Origin: Branchiostoma floridae
Taxonomy: Eukaryota > Chordata > Leptocardii > Amphioxiformes > Branchiostomatidae
Assembly (NCBI RefSeq): GCF_000003815.2
Contig: NC_049997.1
Location: 1,477,376 to 1,541,375, forward strand
Direction: 5' to 3'
DNA length: 64,000 nt
The notes under the pieces: generated by a model
Databases searched by the model: none
What the model was told of the DNA's origin: nothing
What the model saw: only the letters and a program-made list of their open reading frames with translations
Made by a program: the position numbers and the translations under genes
Shown: positions 34,801 through 46,800 of the stretch, piece by piece
Numbering within the stretch: position 1 is the first letter of the stretch
How the letters are laid out: each line of letters starts with the position of its first letter

Positions 34801-37800
34801 CACCATGGTCAGCCTTACTGCGTACTGCCTGTTTCTTGCAGAGGTAAACATGCCAACCAATCACTAGTTGTCTTAGAAAGAAAATGTTAATGGGCATTGG
34901 ATATTTCTGAACAAAGGCTGGTACTGAAGGGCATTAAGGAAACATGTTAAAACACAAGTTCTGCCATCCACATTTTGCTATCTGGCAATAGACATTTGTA
35001 TATCTTCACACATATGGTTAGTCTTTTCTTAGATATTACCAATTGTTAATAACAAATAGGATTTCCCAAAGCTGTTAGCAGTTTTCTATCTATATACACT
35101 GTTCACAGATGAAGAAGCAGGCAGTTAACAACAACTGCCTAACATTCAGAAAAGATATTGCTCTGTTTGTAGGAGAGGTTACGATGCAAAAATTTCAAAC
35201 AACACACAATCAAGAATTGTTTAAACAAGGCCGGCCTCACTAGAGCAATCAAGTGAAATCCACTGTGCTTTCAAATTGTAGGCTAAGCTTCTTTTCAGAA
35301 GAATTCTACCGGCAAGTATACAATTACAATTACAATAGTCTTACCAAGACAAGATTTGCTCAGTGTCACATTATTTTTTGGGTTCTCAGACTTATTTAAG
35401 GAATGATTTAAGATTAATAATCAAATTTTGGCATTCCAGTAGATATGTTTTTTAAAGATCTGAGAACAGATTAGTGTGGTCTACCTGAAAGTAAGGCCAG
35501 AAAATACTGCTACAATCAATGCATGTGTACATGAATGTAAGGCAGTACAGCATATGAATAGTTTGCAGTATGCTATAATGTGCCATGTACTGTTTAGCTT
35601 GCTGTCAAGTGTTAGTGCCAGTTGTAGTAACATTTGTTACATACAACAGTTACTGTAGCAGTTGCCTAACTAGTTAACAAAGCAGTATGCTATAATATGC
35701 CATGTACTGTTAAGCTTTCTGTCAAATGTTAGTGCCAGTTGTAGTGTAATTTGTTACATGTACAACAGTTACTGTAGCAATTGCCTAACTAGTTAATCAG
35801 TGAAGGGATTGTAAATACATGTATTTCAACTCAGCATGTTTTCTTTGTCAGGACGAGGCAGGGATGGTTGCCGTACTGGGGCTGGTGTTGTTGGTCCTGC
35901 CATTCCTACCTGCCTCTAATGTCTTCATTAGGGTGGGCTTTGTAGTGGCCGAGAGAATCCTCTACATTCCAAGGTCAGTGCTGCTGAACTTTTGACTTAC
36001 TTATCCTCCTCATCCTCCTCATCCTTGGAGAAACGGATAGAAGGCCATGGCTTTTTCTCCCATCTGGGTCTGTGCTGATGGCCAGTAGAGCCCCATGGAT
36101 GCCAGGTTGTCTGACAAAGTTCTCCATATACAAATGTAGCATCTTTTACCATCAAGGGCTCCAGTCTAGGCAACTTTGGGTACTGTAAATGCAGAAACTT
36201 TTGCGGTGGTTTGATGTTCGCGGTTTTCGCTGTGGCCACTTTACCGCGAACTTAAGAGCACCGCAAACATTTTTTCATGGCATTATTAGAGACTACAGTG
36301 CATGGTGCTACCACCAACTTAAACCACCGTGAAATGATCTTTTTCCCGCTACCGCAAAATTAAATCCCTGCGAACTTAAATACATAGTATTCTGTCATGC
36401 GCCTTGCTCAGTACATTGCCAAGCCATTTCTGTCTTCTGTTTGTCATTTCAGTAGATAGCCTTCTACACCAAGAAGACATGACCAAAGTGATAATCTGTG
36501 TCCTTTTCCTCCAGCATGGGTTACTTCATCCTGCTGGTGCATGGGATCCACAACCTGTGCTGTGCCTTAGGTAAACCTGTCTCCAGCCTGATGACAGGCT
36601 GTACTCTACTGCTCATCATCTTGTGGGGCTGTAAAACTATCCACAGGAACCCAACATGGTGGACGAGAGAGTCTTTATTCAGGTAATTCAGCAGTAAAGT
36701 GTCACATGTAAATGTCACTACATACATGTATACAAGGGTAGGATAAGTCCACTTGTCCGATCGGGCAAGTTAGATTTTTTCCATTGAGTGAGATTTTGAC
36801 CTACTTGCTACTTTTCACAGTCATGGCATCAAGCATTGGTCAACACAAAAATAAAATATAGCCAATAAACATAATTCCATTACTGGAAGTGAAAATACGT
36901 AGAAAAATGTCATTTGAATTTGGGGCAAGTGAGAATTTGGTTTCGGGAAAATAAATTTTTTATGTGCTTGCCCGAAAGCACAATTGAATTTTAGAAAACT
37001 TGTCCAACCCTGTTATACTCCATGGAGCTTTATTCCTGCTTAGTGCCATGTTATTATTATTAATGATGAGTTGTGCCTGGTATTAGTAACTCCCAGGTTA
37101 TTACAGCTGCAGTATGTAATCAGACTTGTCTCCATCCAAACTAATCTCCAAGCAGATCCTACGGTAGCATAAGTATCAAAAGCTGTAGGGGAGTGAAGCT
37201 GGCTTAGGAGTGTGTTTTGCTACCAGGGAAAATGAACACCTCTTGGCTGACTACACTCCTTGGCTACTATCTTATGCCAGCGTAGGATCTGCTTGGAGAT
37301 TAATCCAAACAGGGGAAGCAGTTGGAACAACAAAATTCTTTGTCTAAATATCAGCTTTTTGTAAAGGTCAGCAGGAAATGGTAAGAGGGGGAGAAAATTA
37401 TGAGGAATAGAAGTAAAGTGTGTGGTAGCAGCACAATCATGCAGTGTACTTAGTTCTACTAAGTCTTGTAACTAGTAACAAGTTTATTGCATTGCATAGT
37501 CTAGTGCAAAGCCCAGAGGTCCTGAGTTCAAGTCCCCTGATATGCTCAGGTGCATGTTGTGCCCTTGGGAAAGGCACTCTACACAAATTTCCTTGCTTCA
37601 CTTACTAACAGTGGAAATTAGTGCTTAAATTGGTTACAACGTTAATGGAGGTCCGTTTGTGCAGATACATGTAAGTCATCCAGAATGTACAATCCAGGAT
37701 CAATCCTTCCTGCTGGAGATATATATACAATTTATTCAGACGTTTCATACAGATTCCACTGTTCTTCAGTGATTGAATGTACCTTACCTTGTTATTTACA

Positions 37801-40800
37801 CTTTATAGTAAGATTTGATTGAGTTTCTTCACCCTGTCCATAGGTCTGGTGTGGAAACTTTGCCCCACAATGCTAAGGTGCATTACAATTATGGGAACTA
37901 CTTAAAGGATCTGGGCAGACATGAGGAGGCCATTTTCCACTACCAGAGAACATTGGAGTAAGTTACAAGTAAACGTTTTTAAGGACTTTCCAGTGGATAC
38001 TGAAATCATGTGTAACTTATTGCTCGGTCAATTGATCAGCATTTTGTCTATAGTGGTCACTTATTATATGTTATTGAATTCCAAAGTCAATTCCAAAGTC
38101 AAAGAAGAAAGAACAAAAAGCAATGTACATAATGCATGTACCATACTCTGTACACTAGGACTTCACAATGAAACTTTTTTATCAATATTTCTGTATCTGT
38201 ATCTCTATCTATATAGCCGGTATAACCGCCCTTCGGCGTAACTCACCACGCGGCAGCAGCTGGTTATATTACACCGAAGGACCCGTCACACCGAACTTTT
38301 GCACATCTATCTGCAAGCGTTCTTTAAAACTATCCAGAGATGATGTTCCTACTGTGCTTGGTGATAGCAAATTCCACTCTACGATATTTCAATCATTTTG
38401 CACAAGTTTCCAGAGGATGTCATCCATATCAATAATACCTTATTGTGATTTGTTTTGTGATGGCAGACTGTACCCCCGCCATGCCAGTGCCAATAACAAT
38501 CTGGGGACCCTGATGACCAATGACACGCAGCTACAGGAGCTGTACTACCGTCGGGCCATGAACATCACACCACAACATGCCAAGGCTCACTTCAACCTGG
38601 CTAACCTTATCAGGTACATTGTACACTAGAGCCCAGAATAGTCTTCTTGTATTGGGAGATGCCCTAACATGACACGCTCAAACTCATGGCGCTCCATTGC
38701 TAGCTGCCGAAAAGTGGTCAAGTTTTGATAGATAAATTTTTAACATTCATCTGAAGAGCATACTTGGATACAATGAGTGGGACATAGAAAATTGAAAGCT
38801 CTATACAGCCTTGGTTTATTTACCTGAAAAGTGAAAGAGATAGACCCACCAAACCAAGATCTCCCTTATGTATTTTTTTATTGATCTTGTAGGGTAATCC
38901 CTTCAGTTTGAAAAAAACTGATTTACAAGGGAGCCCATGTTGACACCCTGTATAATTGTAACTGAGTTTGTTGAATGTTTTCATTGGAAATCTAAAACTA
39001 GTAAAAGAAAAGGCATTCCCTGCCTACAAGCCCTAATGTTTTGAGGACTGTGAGTGCGTCTTTTATGCCATAAAAGACCTGAGACTGAGTTTGTTAATAA
39101 CCTGAGACTGAGTTTGTCTTTTTTTAAATTTCCTGCATGGTGAAAAAAATGCCATGCCATTGCCAAAATTGGCAATACATGTATATAGAAACATTATGAA
39201 CTAGAGTTCGGCGACCTCATACCTCCATGAATATTTAGAGCTTTTGTGAATTTCATGCAATTTACTAACACATTAACATAATTTATGCATGGTGTTATTC
39301 ATCATAGACTAACATACACATGTCAAAATTATAAAATCATAAATCAATGGGCGGTTTTGCCATTTTTACATAAATTAGGCAAATTAGTTCCTCATTACCA
39401 TATTTGGTTTCTGCTTATATTCCACCTATCGTGATTAACAAGTGTTACATTTATTGAAGTCCTGTTATTGCAAACAATGAAATTATACAATTCCCTCATT
39501 AATTATGCAAATTAGGTCCTCATTTGCATAACATGCATATCATTATTGACATCTTTGCCCAACCTACCTGCATGCCTAAAATGATGCCTATTCGTCAATC
39601 CTTTCTGCAGTTATCCTCTTTCGAATGCCTTGACGAAAACGCCCCTGCAGTTCCGAAATTAAATGTTAGGGGGCTGAAACCTGCCCCACTTTGTCATGAC
39701 ACTGCAAGCTATCTACCAGCCAAATGTCAAGACCATATCATGTCCAGGACAAGAGATACATAGAAAAAACTGCTATGATAGAATATTCTCATTAATTATG
39801 CAAATGTATTCCTATTTTGCATAATTAGTATCTTACCTTGTACAACATTGTCTAAGGTACCTACATACCAAAAATCATGAAAATCCGTTGTTCCCTTCTT
39901 GAGTTATCCTCTTCAGAAGTTTTTGACAAATATGCCCCTGCTATCCCAAAACTAGACGCTAGGGGGCCCAAACTTATGTCATTTCTTCCTGAGCACAAGA
40001 GCTATCTAATACAGAAAAATCGTGACCATAGCATGTTCAGAACACCGAGATAGCAAATCCGGAAGTTGCGCTGCAGTACCAAGGGAAGCCGCTAGTGGGC
40101 CCAAAATCTAATCATTTCCAGCTTTCATCACACACTACCAACACACCAAGTATGAAACCAATTCACCCAGCCGTTCTTGAGTTATCTTGTTTACACACAG
40201 ACAGACACACAGACAGACAAACGCTGGGTAAAATATAACCTCCATGACATTTCATGGAGGTAACTACAAACATCCCAGTGTGCTAGTGAAACACTGTGCA
40301 TAAATGATTGTAGCAGAGCTGTCAGAAAGATACTGTAAATGCATTTACGTTTGCTGGGATTTAATTCCGTGTTAGCAGGAAAGTAGGGTGGCTTTAAGTT
40401 CACGGTAGTGCCATACACTGCAGTCACATACTGTAACAGAAAAATGTTTACGGTGGTTTACAGTTTGCGGCGAGACTGCCTCGAGAAAACCACAAACATA
40501 AAACCACCGCAAACATTTCTGCATTTACAGTAGCTTGAAGAACAGGCATTTATACTGACCTGACTTAATAACATGCCTTTTTTCCAGTAAACAAGGCAAG
40601 ACATCAGAAGCAGAAACGCTTTTGCGACGAGCCATTGTCATCCAACCAGACTACATCGATGCTCATGTCAACCTGGCCTCCCTGCTGTCAGACGTAGATC
40701 GGAACCAGGAGGCCATGGACATTTATCAGAAGTCTCTAGACCTGGACAGGGAAAACCCTGATGTTCTAAATAACTATGGAGCTTTCTTGGCCAAATTAGG

Positions 40801-43800
40801 TAAATACATGTAGCAGAAATAATTTTTTCTTGGTTCAGGGTTGGTCATTTAACTCTCTAGGAATTTTTTAGCAAATCAACCGTAAACTGGTAACCTTACG
40901 TTACAATGCTAAACTTTCTTCCAACACAAAGTTATACACAGATCAAGTTCACAGATCTTCTGTAGTTTGACCAAATGCTGTCGTCATGTATCCGCAAGAT
41001 CAGGTGTTAATAGGATCATGTCTCTGTAACTCTTGCGAGTTTACTTCCTGAAGTGATTGGTCATCAGTATTGATCCTAAAGAAGGCAATCTGTGTATACC
41101 TTAGTGTTGAAAGTTTAGCATTGTTAGTACTAGACTACGTATATAAAATGTGTTGACCTGCATTAGGACTGGAAAGAACAAGTTAGAGGATGGGTAAGTG
41201 GAAATTATCAATTGTACAATTTGGTAAAAACTAACAGATGATTTCTTCATGTTCCACTGCAGGTCAAACTACCGAGGCACTGTCTCTCTATGACCAAGCC
41301 CTGACCTTTGACCTTACTCACACAGTTGCCATGGTGAACAAGGCCCGACTCCTTCGCTCCCTCGACAGGACTCAGGAAGCAGAGAGCTTATTCCTCAGGT
41401 TAGTTTCCATTCCAGGTCAACCAGGAGTCCGGAGTCTTTCTTACATGATGCTAGAGGGTTCTGTAGATACTCTGTCACTCTGAGCTACTTTGTTAAATAA
41501 GGCCACATCAAATTTATTTCTTGCCTCTTGGATTTTTTCAGGTCAAAAAAATATGATAAAATTTTTCAAAAGGTCGAAAATAAGAATTACTAGGAATTTG
41601 TGGGTACTGACACACCCGTGAAACTTGACATGTCCGGCAAGTTTTGTTTTTGATGTATCAATGAATGAGTAATCAAACTTTTTGCAGAATTCCACGTGTG
41701 GTGATTTACGAGACGATCTAAATGAAATTTTGCATGTGTAATTATTCATATCTCTATAATCTATGTTGCAAAAAAGAGCTCTGAACTAATTGTGGTTTCT
41801 GATTTACTGGTGTTTGAACTGAGTTAGGTGTGAAACGGACCAGGTGTGAAATGGAGCCAGTTGAGTGTCGCGCAGTGATCCGTTTTTTGTATTTGAAAGG
41901 ATGCACACCAAAGGAGACTTTTGATAAAACGAAAGAAACTTATGGTGATGATGCCCCATCATATGACCTTGTAAAACGCTGGCATCCTGAATTCAAACAT
42001 GGCCGGAAGTCTGTGGAAACAGCTCCCAGACCTGGTCGTTCCTCTTGTGCCATTGATGAGGCATCTGTTGGAGGACCAACTTGGGGTGTCCTACAAAAAC
42101 GGTGTCCAGAGCTGCATCAAACGATGGGAGAAATGCATAACTCTGGGTGGTTCCTATGAAGAGAAGACTGATAACTGTGCCAAGTTTCATTAATCTCCTA
42201 CTATGGGAAATGAGTCAGAGTTATTACTTATTGAATGCCCCTTGTAGACCCCACCAATGCTATCCGTATTCTTATAGACACTTCCTTCATCAAGAATATT
42301 TTCGGCATGAATGAAGGATGATAAGCTCACCAGAAAGGTCACTTGTTCAAATTAAGGAACACATAACAAGACAAGGTTTTCTTTTCTTGCCAGAAATTAG
42401 TTTTGTAACCTAATTTTTACAGGTGTTGCCATTAAGAATTTCCCATACCCAGCCATATCCTGAGATAAATTTAATTAGAGAGTACATTTTACTTTGGGAG
42501 TTAGTAGAATACTGAATGATTTTTTTTATGCATGTGAGATTGTTAGGCACTTTATCATTATGTTAGATTATATGCATTTGTTACTTCCTCAAATTGATAT
42601 CCATTGGAAAATGACTCCCTTTTGGAGTTTAGGACTCCTTTAAAGATCCATTTGACATGTACAGTGCTTTCATCCTGTGAATATATGTTTAGTATTTATT
42701 CTAATCTGAGGATTCTTTGATTGTTTTGATTTCTTTTTTGATGACTGGTTCATCTACAGCACTATATAGTGTAGACATGCAAAACAAAATCTTTTCAGAA
42801 ACAGGGGAGTCTGATCATGAATGGAAGAAACTGTTTCTTTTTTTCAGGGCTATATCCTTAAAAAAGGAGGCTGGTACTCTTGAGCTGCTGGCAGCTATGT
42901 ACTACAACACTGGCCGGATCATGGATGCCAAGACTGTGTATGAAGAGGTTCTCTCTCTAGACCCAGACAGACATGAAACTGTTAACTCATTATGGAAGGA
43001 CCTCCTCTCTAGACCCAGACAGACATGAAACTGTTACTCATTATGTAAGTACATCTCTATAGACCCAGACAGACATGAAACTGTTACTCATTATGTAAGT
43101 ACATCTCTCTAGACCCAGACAGACATGAAACTGTCACTCATTATGTAAGTACATCTCTCTAGACCCAGACAGACATGAAACTGTTACTCATTATGTAAGT
43201 ACATCTCTCTAGACCCAGACAGACATGAAACTGTCACTCATTATGTAAGTACATCTCTCTAGACCCAGACAGACATGAAACTGTTACTCATTATGTAAGT
43301 ACATCTCTCTAGACCCAGACAGACATGAAACTGTTACTCATTATGTAAGTACATCTCTCTAGACCCAGACAGACATGAAACTGTTACTCATTATGTAAGT
43401 ACATCTCTCTAGAGACCCACACAGACATGAAAGTGTCACTCAATGTGTAAGCACATCTCTATAGACACACACAGACATGAAACTGTCACTCATTATGTAA
43501 GCACATCTCTATAGACCCACACAGACATGAAACTGTCACTCATTATGTAAGTACATCTCTATAGACCCAGACAGACATGAAACTGTTACTCATTATGTAA
43601 GCACATCTCTATAGACCCAGACAGACATGAAACTGTCACTCATTATGTAAGTACATCTCTCTAGACCCAGACAGACATGAAACTGTTACTCATTATGTAA
43701 GTACATCTCTCTAGACCCAGACAGACATGAAACTGTCACTCATTATGTAAGTACATCTCTCTAGACCCAGACAGACATGAAACTGTTACTCACTCACACT

Positions 43801-46800
43801 CACTCACTATCCGGTTTAGCGTCCGTTCTTCCCTGTCTTGCAGAGGTTGGACGTGTCGTCAAGACGTTTTGGTCAAACTGTTACTCATTATGTAAGCTCT
43901 TTAGACCCAGACATGAAACTGTTAGTAATACTCATTATGAGTCTAAATATCTCTTTAGACTCAGACACACATGAAACTGTTTCTACTTATGTAAGCACAT
44001 CTCTATAGACCCAGACAGACATGAAACTGTTACTCATTATGTAAGTACAGCTCTATAGACCCAGACAGACATGAAACTGTTACTCATTATGTAAGTACAT
44101 CTCTCTAGACCCAGACAGACATGAAACTGTTTCTACTTATGTAAGCACATCTCTATAGACCCAGACAGACATGAACCAGCCCCTGTAGCACTGTCCTGCC
44201 ACTTGCTACGTAATTTAACACCACAGGGTATACTACTGCCACTTAACCATGGTAGCAGCAGTCTGGTCCAGGTCATCAACCTTCTTTGTTTGGACAAGAA
44301 GTACAAGAACCAGAGCAAAAAAACATATGTTTCACCTCCATGATGATAAACATAAAAATGGAAACACACATTAAAAAGTCTGTGCTAACTGTGTGTCATG
44401 ACCTTTTTGTGCTTTATTGCCCCCAGGCCCATGTTGTTGGACGCTTGGGTGATCATAGAAAGGCTGAAGAGCTGCTGCTTGGAATGCTGGACAGGAGACC
44501 AGACTTGTTTGATGCTCATCGTCATCTGGCCAGTTTGTATGGCATGATGGGATCTAGTCAGAAGGTGGGAATTCTTAGATACAGTGGGGAATGGTAATGA
44601 TAATGATTAGGGCTGGGTACAGGTATGGTGTACCGCTACAAAACCCGTTTTTCTTATGGGACCAGTCCAGAAAAATCGGAACTGAAAAAGTTAGGTAGAC
44701 CGGATGTTGGACCTATTGGAAAATGAACAAATCATAATTATAATATAATCATAATATGATCAGGCATTCACACGTTTTGGCGCTTACCAGTCAAAGAAAA
44801 TAACAAGAGCAAGTAGATTAGAGTCTATCTTCATCTCTACCAAGTTTTACAGTCAATCGTACAGAACCAGTTAGCCTTGTAGGATTTTATAACGCCAGTG
44901 GGAGTCTAATACTCCACAAAACAGATTTCTTTGTTGTGAAATGGACAATTGTTTTAATTATCGTCTATTCACAAGTTTTCACCCTGAATCAGGCTCAGGT
45001 CCGGACCAGGATCTGATCCTCTGGAACTGAACCAGACCTGGACCTGAATCTTCTGTACCGGTACCCACCCCTAATAATGATAGTAATATTCAACTATATG
45101 AAGTTGTCTATAATATAAAAATCAGGACAATCCGTCAACCCCATCTTGAGATATTCCCTTTCAAAGTCTGACCCTGAACAGGTCCCTGCAGTTCCAAAAC
45201 ACCCTACATTGTATACCACTTTCTCTCGGCCTCAAGAGCTGCATGTATTCACCACTAAAAATAATCACCACCCTAGCATGTTCAGAAAGCGAGATCAAAC
45301 CCGGTAGTTCCACTGCAGTACTGTAGCAACACACTACATGTAGGGTAACCAAAATCTAACTGTTTCAAGGTCTCATCAACACCTACCCACATACCAAATA
45401 TCAAGATATTCAATCCAGGCATTCTGGATGCTGCTTTTCTACAAACACACATACACACACACACAAACGCTACCAACAACATATATATGGGAAGTTGGTT
45501 GGTTGGGGTTGCACATTTTGTCTCAGTATAATTATATGTATGACATCACTATGAAATCAGGACAGCAAATATCTCACTAATGTGAAATGTAGAATTGGAG
45601 AGAACATTTATGCAAAATAAAACAGTAAAAACAAACCTGTCCATGGACTGTGAGAAGCAGAAGAGATAGGAGCAGGTCAAGATCAAGAGAGGGGTGACAA
45701 TGCCCTGTCATATGAATGAATGAAGACCTTTATTGCACATTTTGCCCCACTGGGCTAAGTACAGGTCACATGGTAACAATCTTTATATGTAACAATGGAA
45801 ACAATTATACACATCTATATATTCAGATATGCGTCTAATCTATAATTCTAGGACATTCGACTTCCTCCAGCTTCTTGGTAATTGCATAAATGCAACTAGC
45901 TGTATGGTTGGTTAGAGTTGGTTTATCAAAAGCTGTCAGGAATATACAAATGTATATATGACTGACTGGCTATGATCAACATTACAGCCAGTCAGCTATG
46001 ATTAACAGTACACCTCATGATAAAAGTGTGCAGTGTTTATGATAGATATTTTAAAGAATCAATGTAACAGTTGTGTGTGAACATTTCATGAATATTGTGA
46101 ATCTGTATACACGTGTACATACCTGTAGGCTCTACAGAGTGCACTGCAAGCACTGGAACTTCTACCACCCAACTATGAGGCTAAACAGACTGCAGAGCTG
46201 CATTATGAGCTGGGCAACCATCACAAGGACCTGAACCACATCTCTCAGGCCCTGGACAGTTACAGGAAGGCAGTGAGCCTCTATCCTAACCTGGCTTCTG
46301 CACACATGAACCTGGGAGCACTGCTACATATCAAGGTGGGGAGGAGGGTGAACAGGGTGCCGGTGTGCCTGTACCTACAGTGCTGGCTATACACCTTTCT
46401 CGCGCAGCGACCATGATTGATTGAAGACGAGGTCAATGAGGCAAACAGACAAACTTATTTCTAATATCAGCTCCCATTTAGTTTTTCCCCAGACCACACA
46501 AATTTTTACAATATAAGACCAAATAATGAATATTATAACTAGCGTTATGCACCGACAGATATAGCAATTTAGAGTAGCATAGACTGATCGCATTGTCCCT
46601 TAAGAGGTGCAAAATAAAAACATGATGCAAATATTCGATAGACATGCAGCCATTCTCTTATTGGTCGATTTTCTAATTTCCATGCGATCATTGGTTGAAT
46701 TGCTGATTATGATGGACAGTCTTTTGTTTGCCTCATTGAACTCGTTTTAGATCTATCATGGCTGCCTCATGAGAAAGGTGTATTGCACATGTTAACTTGG

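Noticed and set aside
43020-43760. Dense regular repeats considered as a CRISPR array
   Set aside because: Units are contiguous with no unique spacers, and the context is an animal gene intron.
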